From Lathyrus oleraceus (Eukaryota > Streptophyta > Magnoliopsida > Fabales > Fabaceae), in assembly GCF_024323335.1 (NCBI RefSeq), contig NC_066583.1, positions 417,970,085-418,034,084 of the forward strand: a stretch of DNA of 64,000 nucleotides, in the 5' to 3' direction. Positions 20,943 to 32,820 of this stretch are shown one piece after another (position 1 is the stretch's first letter; the number at the start of each line of letters is the position of its first letter). The notes under the pieces are model-generated. The model was not told where the DNA came from. It did not search any database and saw only the letters and a program-made list of their open reading frames with translations. Both the position numbers and the translations under genes were made by a program.

Positions 20943-22028
20943 GAGCTCCAAATGAAAATGGTTTCTTCACCAAAGTTGTGGATCTTTAATACCTCTTAAA
21001 ATTTATCACATATTTGACATCATTTGGATTTTGCATGAGGGAGTTATTCATTTTAGAAGTTGAGGAAAATTGCTTGTTCAATGATGATGGCCCAAAATGA
21101 CCTATAATGTTTCCTCTTTGAACATGCCCTTGCAAGTTGAATTTGAAATTTCTCATAGAATCAAAGTTGTAGAAGACATCTTTAAATGGATCATGAAACT
21201 TGGTTAGCCTCCATCCCATAAAAATTGAGCAAGTTATGGTCCTTGGAAGTTGACCTCCTAACTAGGGCACAAACAAAATAATCTATAATCTTTCACCATA
21301 ACAAATGACTTTCCAAGAAAAACTAGCTATTGATGTCAACATGAAAGTTGTTTGGAATGTCATAAATAGTAGCATTTCTCTTGGAATCATTTTCATATGA
21401 CAAAAATTATAGGAGATAGGGTCTAGGGAACCCCGATTTTGACTAGTTGACTTTCTCTGGTCAACCACCTTGAACCAACTTGCAAACTTGAAGTTCTATT
21501 GATCTTTGGGACTCATGTAGGATCATATATGCATAAGATAATTTATAATGAAGTATCCCTTGAAATATTTGACCAAATGTTGAAAAAACTTGCTGAGGAA
21601 GTCATACAAGATACCCTGATGAATTAGGGCTTCCAAGACAACCAAGCTTCAAACTCTTGATGAATTCTTGATCAAAATGGTAAATGAAGAACATGGGGAT
21701 CCATATATAATTTTTAGAACCAATGTGAATCTTTTCTTGATTGATCTCTTGCACTAAGGGTCTCAAACCCTAGTTGTGAGCTTGATGAGGCATAGGTGGA
21801 TGGACACACTACCTACAAAAGAAACCAAGCTATACATAAACATATTTTGGTATTTTGGTTAGTTAAACAAATAAAAATAAAGTATTATACAATCAAATGT
21901 GCTTGGTGATTTCTCCCCATGCAAACCCAATGAATGAGGGGTAAGGAGGATGCCAAGGTGTGATCCCAAAGCTGATGCAAATGATTAGATAACATGAGGG
22001 ATCTTAGGGTCAAAATTGGGGTCTTACA
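20943..22028 (-). repeat. Ogre-type LTR fragment, inverted
   Basis: On the minus strand this starts TGTAAGACCCCAATTTTGAC at 22028 and follows the first ~1.1 kb of the Ogre LTRs at 22581 and 41394. It breaks at 20943 (GAGCTCCAAATG), which corresponds to about position 23600 of the Ogre 5' LTR, exactly where the Athila-2 3' LTR ends. It retains the ~60 bp that the adjacent Ogre 5' LTR has lost near its start. It was the insertion site of Athila-2; the rest should continue beyond the left edge. Confidence 0.88.
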
Positions 22029-22360
22029 GTCCGGATATGCGTTAAACCAAAAATATATGCAATGATAATTATAAGCTATAGAGAAAATGTATTTCAACAA
22101 CCAACACGTTTGAATATAATCACAATAGTAATGTGTTTCCAATGAAATCTAAAATAACAAACACAAAGAAACAAATTATCAAACACTTGGTGTGCAATCA
22201 ATGTTGGTCAGATTTTTCTTAATGTTTTATTGATTTCAAAAACCAATTACAATCTAATGGATTGTAATCAACTTAACAAAACAATTTTGAATTGACAAAG
22301 AGTTTATCTAAGCGTGTCGATTGCATAATCAACAAATTTAATAATTTGCAATTGAAAGTA

Positions 22361-22427
<67 letters not shown>

Positions 22428-22575
22428 ACAAGGATTTGTTTAGGCAGTTCACCAATCGACCTCGCTATGTCTACATTTGCCCCCAATTCCAAATTGAATT
22501 GAGATAATCAACCTCTGTAGGACATGTAACGACATATATGATGCATGAGTCGGCCTGTACAGGTCATAAGCCAAC
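22029..22575. other. Older sequence with microsatellites; possible copia LTR remnant
   Basis: No gene is visible. It holds an (AT)n run (22363-22391) directly followed by an (AG)n run (22393-22424). On the minus strand it reads GGTGAACTGCCTAAACAAAT and similar phrases that resemble the end of Sirevirus-type copia LTRs; with 54098-54414 it would form one LTR split by the Ogre insertion. That assignment is weak. Confidence 0.35.
22363..22424. repeat. Compound microsatellite (AT)n-(AG)n
   Basis: About 14 AT units are followed after one interrupting base by about 16 AG units. Short open frames through it are low-complexity artefacts. Confidence 0.95.
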
Positions 22576-22580
22576 ACATG

Positions 22581-25500
22581 TGTAAGACCCCAATTTTGAC
22601 CCTAAGATCCCTCATTCGTTGGGTTTGCATTGCGAGGGATCACCAAGCGATTAGATTGTATCATACTTTATTTTCTTTTTTTTACTAACTAAAACACCAA
22701 AAGTATGTCTATGTATAGCTTTGTTTCTTTTGTAGGTAGTGCATGCATCCAAATATGCCCTATCAAACTCATAGCTAGGGTTTGAGACCCTAAATTCAAA
22801 TGATCAATCAAAGAAAGGTTTAAATTGTTTCCAAACATCATATAAGGATCCTCATGTTCTCCATTTATCATTTTAATCAAAAATTCATCAAGAGTTTGAA
22901 GCTTGTTTTTCTTGGAAGCCCTAATTCGTCTAGGTATCTTATATGACTTCCTCAACATGTTTCTTCAACAATTAATCAAATATATCAAGGGATACTTCAT
23001 TATACATTATCTTATGCATGTATGGTCCTCCATGAGCTCTAAAGATCAAAATAACTTCAAATTTGCAAGTTAGTTCAAAGAGGTTGACCAGAGAAAGTTA
23101 ACTCGTCAAAACCGGGTTCCCTAGAGCCTATCTCCTACAATATTTGTCATATGAAAATGAGTCCAAGGGAAAAGTTACTCTTCATAACATTACAAACAAC
23201 TTTCATGTCTGCATCAAGATCTAGTTTTTCTTGGAAAGTCATTTTTTATGGTGAAACATTATGGGTTATTTTGTTTGTGCACTAGTTAGAAGGTCAATTT
23301 CCAAGGACCATAACTTGCTCAAATTTTATGATATGAAGGCAATCCAAGTTTCATGATCAATTTCAAGATGTATTATCCAACTTTTATTCTTTGATAAATT
23401 ACAAATTCAACTTTCAATGGCATGTTCCAAGAGGAAACATCATAGGTCATTTTGGGCCATCACCATTGAACAAGCAATTTTCCTCAACTTCTAAAATGCA
23501 TAACTCCCACATGAAAAATCCAAATGAAGTCAAATTTGTGACAATATTGAATAGGAATTAAATATCTAAAACTTTGGTGAAGAAACCATTTTCATTTGGA
23601 GCTCATAGCAAAAGTTATTCAGGGTGGAAGAAGTGGTCATTTGACTTTGTACTTAGAAAATTTTCAACTATGTTTGATTTCTCCCACTTCCACATTAAAA
23701 AACATCATGATCCAAGATCCAAATGGAAAAGTGTTCAACATCAAAGTTGTTCGCCTTGATGTCACCTTTCCAAAAAGCTCAAGATCACCTCATTTAGACA
23801 AATATTGAGGGACTTACGCATGGGTGTAATGCATGGCCCTAATTAGAAAGTTCATGATCATTTTTTAAATACACATTGCATGGCTTCATGTTAAAGTTTC
23901 AGCATCATTTGAAAGTGAATTTGGACCTGTTTATATCACTTCATGGGCCTATCACATTCCCATGCAAGCATGAACATCACATTACTATTTTTGGCCAAAG
24001 TTTGAAAGTGTGTAGAAAGCAATGAACATGGTTATAAATACATTGCCCTTGTGATCAGAATGAAGACCCTTTGCCCAAGCTTTGAGTTCCATCTTCCCTA
24101 ACCTCCATTGATAGGATAACCTTGAAGATTTGACTCGAAATCGAGCTTCAATTCCACTTCTGTTTTGGGATTGAAACTCCAAGGATCCAAGCCTTTTGAT
24201 CATTCCTTTCATCTCCTACTGGCAAGTAGAAGCAAGCCCAAGCCAATTGAGATCCAAATCGAGCTTCATCACTACAAACAAAAGGTGAATTTTGTGAAAA
24301 TTTCTCTCTTCGATTCTCTCTTAATTCTCCATTATTTCAAGTAATTTTTGGTTGGCTGAAGTCCTACTAATGTAGGCAACAAGATTGAGTTACTTTGAGA
24401 TCAAATTGAAGCAACTCAAATCATGCACCTCAAACTTCAAGTCCATGTATCTTTCAATATACTTGGAATTGGGTTAAATTGAGGTCAGATTCAAGCTCCT
24501 GACCATTTTTCCTTTGAAATAGTGTCTTTGTTTTTCATCTTATATCTGGTTGAAGGTGGACTACTCCGGTGAGGTCCATCGGAGAAGATAACCGGAGCTA
24601 GGGCTCCGGTGGTGTGCTGGCGGTCAGGAGAAATGCCATTTTGTCTTGCCAGCGGGTATAGTTTGTTCCATCGAAACGATCTAACTTAACAAGGTCCTGG
24701 TTCATCAGTTTGATGCTTGAAACAGAAGCGTCGGTGGCCATGATTTGAGATATTATAAGACTGTTAGAAAATTTCGGAAAGATTAAAGGGATATAGGCTT
24801 GAATCGTGAACGCAACACTTTCCTTATAGTATTTCAAGCACTCTTGATTGTCTTAGAGTTATGATGCAGGAATACCCAGGATAATTCAGCCTTATCGAGT
24901 TTGCGTAAGACCGGCGAAAACCCGAATGCAGCGAAGAGCGTCTGGAATTATTTAGAGGATTTTCGGATTTTGTGCGTTGTATTCTGAATCCAGATTTATG
25001 CTTTTATAGGCCATGTTGATATTGTTTCACAAGGTAGCGACCCTTGGTGAAGCAATGTCCTTTTCCAATAATCATAATGGTTAGCCTACAACATGTTTCA
25101 CCAACAGTTGCATGGTTTCGCCTTTGCAACATCTCATGAAGAGTTACAATCTCCGAATTCAAAATTCAAAATTCAAAATTCATGAAGAGTTATCTCATGC
25201 ATTTATTAGCATTAACTCACTTCCACCATTTGTCATTTTGGAACACACTTGTATTTAATAAATTACAACAATCCCCCACTTGTTCTAATAATGACAAATC
25301 CAATTCCAGAATATAGAAAGCAAAAAGTGTTAATACAGTTAGGTATCTTTTGATTTGAACTTAACCTTAGTAAAGACAACGCAAAGCCTAATTGGAACAT
25401 TAGGTAGCTATGCTTTGAACCATTATCCCATGTGATCAGACCGGCGTTGCTATACACACACTTTTAGAGGTTCTTCGCCTACATATCTCGCCTAACACTA

Positions 25501-28500
25501 TTTATGGCCATATGATTTTCCTGTTTTCATGAATTTTTCATGAGAGAAACTCCAACTCTCACCTTAAGACGGCACCATATTGAAGTTCATATAGGTGAAG
25601 TTCAATTCGTATCTATTTCTTGAGATACGTATCCTCCTTGATATAGAACTTCATTAAGAGTTTCTTTGAAAACTCAACCCTCAGTTTGTAATCGTCGACA
25701 TTATCGCATAATGTTGCATAACCTTCCGAATCAACGACTTGTTGTTACCCATTGAATCTTAGGTTAAGATTTGTTAACTTCAGATTGGGTTGCTATCATT
25801 GTCGGAACCCTTATTCAAGGAGTTTTAATCCCATACCTTTCGAGGTAGTCTTTACTAAATCTCTGGCCAGTGGTTTAGTAAATGGATCAGCCAAATTATA
25901 GCTTGTTTGTATATATGTTAGTGAAATTATCCCATGTCTTTAACCATTTGATCATGAAGCCATGTTATAATTGCATCCTTCCATTTTGATTACCAATTGT
26001 ACATGCGCGTTGACTGTGGACTATGGTGGATGATACACGCTTGGCCATCAGATCTGCCACCTCAATTAATGAGGGTGATCTGATGGCCCTTGTTTTTTTG
26101 AATTTCTTTTTAATTTTTGATTTTTCGTTTAATCCCTTTATTTTGTTTAAGTCATATTAATTTCATTTTTAATCCAAAAAATATGGGAATTTCACCAAAA
26201 ATCTTTTAATATTTTTCTCTTTCATATTTTGAATTAAAATTATATTTTGGATTAATTTTGATATTTTTCATGAATTAAATGATTTTGTACATATTTTAAA
26301 TTGTTTTAAAATACTTATAACTTTCCAAAAATCATGAATTTTTTTGTCTAAGGTCCTTTGACCATGTTTGACCTAGAATAAATCATTTGGCCATTTATTT
26401 GGTGTTTTGAAGGGTTTTGAGGTTTTGTCCTTTTTAAAATGCATTTTAATTCACTTTTAATTTTATTTTTAATTGATTAAATATTTTAAAATTATGTTGA
26501 GCCATTCTTATGGTCTTGTAATGTTTGACTTTCTATTGGGGCATTGGTCATGATTATTTTGACTTTTGTTTAATCAATACCATTGAATTTAGGGAATTGA
26601 TGAAATGTACATTTCATCTCCCAAAATGAATGGATGGTATTGATCAGATGAAATCCCTCTCATGATTAATTTGTGTTTCTATTTCCCCTTCCCTCTTCTT
26701 CTTCATCCCTATTCTTCCCCAATCCATCATTGACCAATGAAGTCTCTTTATGTCTAATGCTAGTTGATTCATCAATGACCTTGCGTCAGATGAATCAAGA
26801 TGAGCCATACTAAGATAGCCCCCCACCCCCCTTTTTCTTTTAGTGTTTGGTATGTTTTAGGAGTTTGGTTCCTTGTACCAAATCTCTAACATGCATTAAC
26901 ACCTATATTTTTATTGCTCGGTCTTAGATAGTTGTTACTTCTACATGAGTCCAAGTACGATTGCTTAACATAGAGCTAAATTTGAACAAGAAGGTATGCA
27001 TTCTAGTAAGTGAGATTGTAAGTCTCCCATTCTTCATGGAATTATGTGGAAGCTTGACCTTTTTTTCCTTTCATGAGAGATAGTGGCATACTTGTTGATT
27101 TATCCAAGTTGGAGCCCTTCTCATGGATGACGTCTTGGTTCAAGGATTCATACTTGTGAATGAATGGTTGAGTGTTCTCCAAAGAATGACTTAATCAATT
27201 AAAACTCACCACTAACATTTGACTAACCATTGACTAACTCTTAATTAATGTTGTCTTATTTTCAAGTCATTTACTTTATGTAATTTAAATTTCAGTACCT
27301 TTATCATTCATAGCCATTTACATTTCATGTAATTTGTTTATGTTTCAAGTCCTTTTCACTTTGCTCATTTGAGCCATATCTTGTGATTGTATATATTGTT
27401 TGTTTGTATTTTTTTGTATGGTCTAAGGACCTTAAAACATCTAATAACAACAAAAAACTATAACAAATATCTGGTTGAACTGTTGGTATTTGATCTAAAC
27501 TATTGGACTTAGGATTAGGCAACATTCCATATGCTAAAGTACTTGGCCAATGCCAACATCTGAGCCTGAGCTATCTTTGACTGTGCCTTCATCTGATGCA
27601 AGACCTTGGATCTCTTTGACTCATCTGCTACTTTGTCTCTGTGCTTAAATGTTATTTTATTATTACTCATGTCTGATGATTATTCTGAGTTGATCAAGGA
27701 ATATTTCATATGCTATATCGGAAGATATTGAAGACTGCTAGCTATTGGAATGCTTTCTTGGATATTATGGCTATCTTTATTTGATGCCTTGGTTTTCATA
27801 TGGTGCTTGGATATTTCTCATTGCTTATTGCTTGTTGATTGTCAAAGTCCAAAGGAAAATGGGTTTCTATATGACATTCTTGTCTGTCAGATTACATCTC
27901 ATTGGTCAGATCTTTTCAACTCTTAACTTTTAATTTTTGCCTAGGTTAGTCTCTTCATCTCCTCTCACTTTCCTTAATTTCAAAATATCTCCCTCTTTTA
28001 AAAAACTTTCTTTGCTTGTTATTTCAAACTTAGACATGTTTTAATGATTAGAAACTTTGGCCTTATGCCATTGAATTTTCAAAACTTTTTCTTAAATCAA
28101 ACTTGTAAATGGACTTAACCATATTGAATTTAATTTCAAAAAGACAAAAAGAACTAACAACCCCATTCAAATCTTTGGCCTTTTGTGCCCTTTCACTTAA
28201 AATTTTGTTAAAATCAATTCACCAACTCCTTTGAAATTTTTACCACGAACTATGGGGTTTTGATCCCTCAGTTTTATATTGGTACGTAGACATAAGACTG
28301 AAGGTCTTGTCAAACACAAAAATATAATTAATTAATTCTTTTCTCATCCCCTCACTCTATATTTTATCAAACATCATACATACCAAAAAGATATGCACAC
28401 AAAAAGGGCTCCCTAGGAGTACCTATGACACTTTGGGTTCTAACACCTTCCCTATGTGTAACCAACCCCCTTACCTGTAATCTCTGGCATTTTATTAGTT

Positions 28501-28639
28501 TTGATTTGAAAAGTTCTTATCTTTGGGTTTTGTTCATACTTTTCCCTTTTCCTTTGGAAACAATAAAAGCACTGTGGCGACTATGGTTTTAGTGAGTCAA
28601 GTTTATCCATAGCTTGATGGTGACGAATTTACCGCTACA
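22581..28639 (+). repeat. Ogre 5' LTR with an internal copia insertion
   Basis: It runs from TGTAAGACCCC to ACCGCTACA. Compared with the 3' LTR it lacks about 60 bp near its start, between two CCTCAT repeats, and has an extra 1.31 kb (24622-25934) from a copia element. After removing the insert it is about 4,746 bp. Short frames in it (for example 23574-23808 and 27745-27933) lack any recognisable product and are not supported as genes. Confidence 0.9.
24622..25934 (-). mobile_element. Ty1/copia junction fragment: RNase H end - LTR - gag start
   Basis: On the minus strand it opens with the C-terminal end of a copia RNase H (LADPFTKPLARDLVKTT, stop at 25813-25811), then a 3' UTR, a polypurine tract CAAGTGGGGGAT (25282-25271), an LTR starting TGTTGTAATT at 25270, a leader, and the start of a copia gag (MATDASVSSIKLMNQDLVKL, ATG at 24741) cut after MAFLLTA. 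Thus 3' and 5' ends of the internal region flank one LTR. Both ends are abrupt and I see no target duplication. The Ogre 3' LTR is uninterrupted at this site (near 43489), so it arrived after Ogre insertion. Confidence 0.8.
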
Positions 28640-28648
28640 AAAATTAAA

Positions 28649-28666
28649 TGGCAACTCTGCTGAGGA
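28649..28666 (+). other. Ogre primer binding site
   Basis: TGGCAACTCTGCTGAGGA, nine bases after the LTR end. Ogre elements are known to prime with tRNA-Arg at a TGGCGACTC-type site; this copy has an A for G in the fifth position. The tRNA identity is from memory. Confidence 0.75.
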
Positions 28667-29501
28667 GTAGTCCTCAGTGGGTTTAGCCTACTTTTTAATG
28701 TGTATATGTTTGTATATTTGATGTTTGTTTGTATGATATATTCTATCTGTTGTGCTTGGTGATCTTTGTATGGTGAGATAAGTTATAACCCGGACTTGAG
28801 TGCAATTAACATAGGAGGATGGTATATTCATGTTTAACTTATGTGGAGTAGTCCTTAACAAGTTGGCTTGAGATCCATCTACTTAGTGGAGACCTCTTTA
28901 GAGTTACTGATGTCACACAAGTAATTTGTGGATATGCATTACTTTCTCTAATTTGGGGGTCCGGGAAGCTGAGGACCGTAGAACATTTAACCCAACTTGG
29001 CCTATTTAGAATGTAGTGTTGATACCGTTCAAGTGTAGACTTGATAAGAGTTGTTATGTGATACGACACTCAGACGAGTTTCTCTTGAGAATATTATATG
29101 TTTATGAGTCAGTCATCCTAACCTATAATATCTGATAGGTGGAATCAAGACTCTCGGAACTTTTTAGAACATGCTCTACATGTTTTTATCCGTAGTACAC
29201 TCCTTTGGGATGGTTCTTAAGCCAACTTCATGCTCATGACTCACAATAAACCCTTTGATTCTTGGTTGATCCGATCCAGTCTTGTCAATATCAATGGAAC
29301 TTGGGTGTTGATAAGGTGCAAACCATAATCCACCAAAATGGAGGATTGATCTTGATGATGACTTGATCCATCCCTTGACCTTTGTTTATGTTTGCCTTGT
29401 GTGTGATTATTTCATTCATGCATACATGCGCATCATAACATTCATCATAGAAGAAAAAAATTCAAGGAAACTAAGGTCTTATATGCAAATATTTTCAGAC
29501 C
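28667..29501 (+). other. Ogre 5' leader
   Basis: No coding frame is supported. It is a long leader between primer site and ORF1, as is usual for Ogre. I see no tandem repeat or strong hairpin in it. Confidence 0.6.
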
Positions 29502-30997
29502 ATGGATTATGGACGAAGGAACACTAAGAAACACAGTTTCAGATATCCTGATTTGAAAGAGCTAAGGAAGTTTTCATCCTTTGTATTAGATCTCTTGGAT
29601 TTCAAGCAACATCATGGGAAGCTCTTGTCTGCACTATCTACTGATGTGGTTGAAGGAATTTTTACTTTTTTGGTTCAGTTCTATGAACCTCTCTATCGCT
29701 GCTTAACTTTTCCCGATTATCAGCTTGTGCCCATGTTGGAGGAATATGCCCATCTCTTGGGTATGCTCGTATCTAACAATGTACCTTTTAGTGGGTTGGA
29801 GGAGATTCCCATATCTCATGTCATAGTTGAAGCTCTTCATCTAAATAAATCCGAGATTGATGCTCACTTGGTGAAGATAGAAGGGATTCTAGGGTTAACT
29901 TCTGATTTTCTCATTGGTAGAGCTATTGTTTTTGCTCAAGCCGGTAGCATGGATGCTTTTGAAGCCATCTTTGTATTGCTCATCTATGGTTTAGATTTGT
30001 TCCCTAACATTGACGATTTTGTTGATGTTAATGCCATTAGAATCTTCTTGATTAGGAATCATGTTCCTACTCTATTGGGTGACCTGTATTTCTGTTTGCA
30101 TTTAAGGAATTCTAAAGGTGGTGGGACTATTGTATGTTGTGTTCCTCTTTTGTACAAGTGGTTTATTTTTCACTTACCTCAGACGCCCTGCTTTTTTTGA
30201 GAACAAGCAATGTATACGGTGGTCTTAGAGACTCATGTCTCTTACTAATGATGATATTGATTGGTATGATTCTACATTGGGTAGCCTGGACATTATTGAT
30301 ATTTGTGGTGAGTTCTCTAATGTGTCTCTCATTGGTACATAAGGAGGAATCAACTACAACCCAACTTTGGCCCATCGTCAACTTGGGTTCCCCTTGAGAG
30401 ATAAGCCTAATAATATTCAGTTAGAGGGTTTATTCTATCAGGAGGGTAAAGATCCCCAACTTTTGAAGAAAAGGATGATGCCTGCTTGGCATAATATGCA
30501 TAGGAAAGGAAGATCCGAGCTTGGTCCATGCAACTGTGTAGCTTTGGAAGCTTACAGTCTTTGGGTGAAGAAAAGAGCTTTGGAGCTCAAGATGTCGTAT
30601 GTTTGTGAAAGACCTATGTATTTGGTTGTGGCTGAGCCATCAACTCTCCCTAACCAAGATGTAGAGGAGTTTGAAGATGCACTCGCCAAGATGAAGCAAG
30701 AGAGAGACTTGTGGGAAGAACGGTTCCAGGCTTTGACCGAAAGCACGAGGAATTGCAGCTTGAGTCGAAAGACAAATATGCACTTATAGAGATTTTGGAG
30801 GAGCGTGTTATGAAGAGACAGAGGATTTATTTTCCTCTATCATGCCTCCACCTTCCGGTGCTTGGAAGAAGATTGTTGATCAGCTTGTCCTCGAGAAGGC
30901 TCAGATGAAGACATCCTTTGAGTAAGAGATTCGACACATCCAAAGGAAGTACACTACCATAGCCAGATCAGCTGACGCGGTCGCTAAGGATCCTTAG
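29502..30997 (+). pseudogene. Ogre ORF1 (upstream of gag), broken
   Basis: The frame opens MDYGRRNTKKHSFRYPDLKE at 29502 and stops at 30198-30200 after PQTPCFF. The homologous protein continues in another frame (QLGFPLRDKPN, LEGLFYQEGKDP, RKGRSELGPCNCVALEAYS, about 30376-30780), with an in-frame TAA at about 30343 and a further frame change after 30720. It ends in a charged coiled-coil-like tail and TAG 30995-30997. The protein is leucine-rich and has no enzymatic motif. ORF1 of unknown function between the 5' LTR and gag is characteristic of Ogre; I recognise the family but not a function. Confidence 0.8.
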
Positions 30998-31301
30998 GAT
31001 GACATTTTCATTTTCTCTTGTATTTATATTTTTGGTTTTTGAATTTATACTCAGTGTAATCCTTCCAAATTTTATGAATAAAAAGAGATTTTATGGTCAA
31101 TTGAATTATTGTTTTTGATTATTATCATATTTGTAAATGAGACTTCATATGTTCCTTGAAATTAAAACCTATCTAAAATATTGCATTTCATACATCATTT
31201 GCATAATAGGTTTCTCCCGCCAGGTGTCTTATTAGATCTTCTTTTGTGTATCAGCCAAGCTGACACATCACTATAACACCCGAGTTAATCGATTGAGAAA
31301 A
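30998..31301 (+). other. Ogre ORF1-gag spacer
   Basis: AT-rich noncoding DNA of about 300 bp. Nothing recognisable. Confidence 0.5.
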
Positions 31302-32820
31302 ATGGAGCACCTCGAGCAAGAGAACAGAGAGTTGAAGGATGAGATTTCTAGACTTACGACATTAATAGAGTCTGTAATAGCTGCTCATAACCAACAGTCT
31401 CCACCTCCCGTAACTCCTCCCCCCAGAGGATTGTCATCTCAAAGATTACTTCATTAACTTTTCCTGTGGTGGTTAGCCAGTTTGTTCCTGCCATGCCAAC
31501 TGGATTCTTGTGGGGAATGCAACCAAACTTTGTACCTGAAGGGTACGCACCAACTTTTTCTTCTCTACCTGCATCTAGCCTGGTCCTATTAGTACCTCCT
31601 CCCATTGTTCATACTCTACCTCGTGTCGAAGACACCATTTAGCACTCTTAGTCGTCCGAAGGTCCAAATGTTTATGAGAAAATGGATGATATGAAGGATC
31701 AGTTTCTTGAGCTGCACAAGAAATTAAAGACTCTAAGAGGAAAGGATTTGTTTGGGAAAAGTGTTGTTGAGATTTGCTTAGTGCCCAGTGTCAAAATTCT
31801 GGTGAAATTCAAGGTCCTAGACTTTGAAAAATACAAAGGGAATACTTGTCCGTTGAGTCATCTCGTCATGTATGCCAGGAAGATGTCTACTCAAACTGAT
31901 AATGATCAGCTACTGATTCACTACTTCCAGGATAATCTGACGGGAGCTTCCCTCAGATGATACATGGGCCTAGACAGTGCTAGCATTTATACTTTCAATG
32001 ACTTGGGTGAGGCCTTTGTCGAGCAGTACAAGTACAAAGTTGATATGGCTCCAGATAGAGATCAATTGAGGTTTATGTCTCAGAAGGAGAAAGAGACATT
32101 CAAAGAATATGCCCAAAGATGGAGGGAGTTAGCTGCTCAGATTAGTCCATCTTTGGAAGAAAAGGAGATGACCAAGATTTTCTTGAAGACGTTAAGTTCA
32201 TTTTATTATGAACGTATGATTGAAAGTGCCCCCAATGATTTTACCGAGATGTTGAGCATGGGGATGAGATTAGAGGAAGGAGTCCGTGAAGGGAATCTGT
32301 CCAAAGACGAAGCGTCAACAAGCAAGGAGTATGGTGGTAGCTTCTCCAAAAAGAAGGAAGGAGAAACTAATGCAGTATTAGTTGGGAGGCAGAGGAGGCC
32401 TTATGTCAGGAAGAGTTCTCAATCCCGTCAACATCAGCATCAAGTATCATCAGTTATTCCAATTTTTTCCAACAATTCAACCAATCAATCAGTTCCATTT
32501 CAAAAACATCAACAACAACTGCAACAACGAACCAATTATAACAACAACAACAACAACCATCAGCAAATTTTCGAGAGGAAGAAGGTCTCTTTTGACCCTA
32601 TTCATATGACATAGGTAGAGCTATATCCATCCTTGGTAATCAAGAATCTTATCTACCCTCCTCAGATTCCTGAGCCACTACCATAGTGGTTCAAACCTGA
32701 TCTTCATTGTGCTTTTCACCAGGGAGCTCCTGGTCATGATATTGAGAATTGTTATCTGCTGAAATACGAAGTTCAGAAGCTTGTCAAGAGTGGTATATTG
32801 TCCTTGAGGACATAGCACCA
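31302..32820 (+). pseudogene. Ogre gag, broken
   Basis: The N-terminus is a short coiled coil (MEHLEQENRELKDEISRL, ATG at 31302) in a frame that stops near 31457. The gag domain follows in another frame (31682 onward: VLDFEKYKGNTCPLSHLVMY ... DNLTGASLR), with TGA at 31961-31963 where tryptophan is expected before YMGLD, then AEQ-type capsid sequence (EAFVEQYKYKVDMAPDRDQL) to 32614. The C-terminus carries a variant zinc knuckle, CAFHQGAPGHDIENC, in which His replaces the second Cys. A Gln/Asn-rich stretch at about 32440-32570 precedes it. Confidence 0.85.

Noticed and set aside
22292..22507. Open frames across 22273-22507 on both strands
   Set aside because: They translate the AT and AG microsatellites into low-complexity runs.
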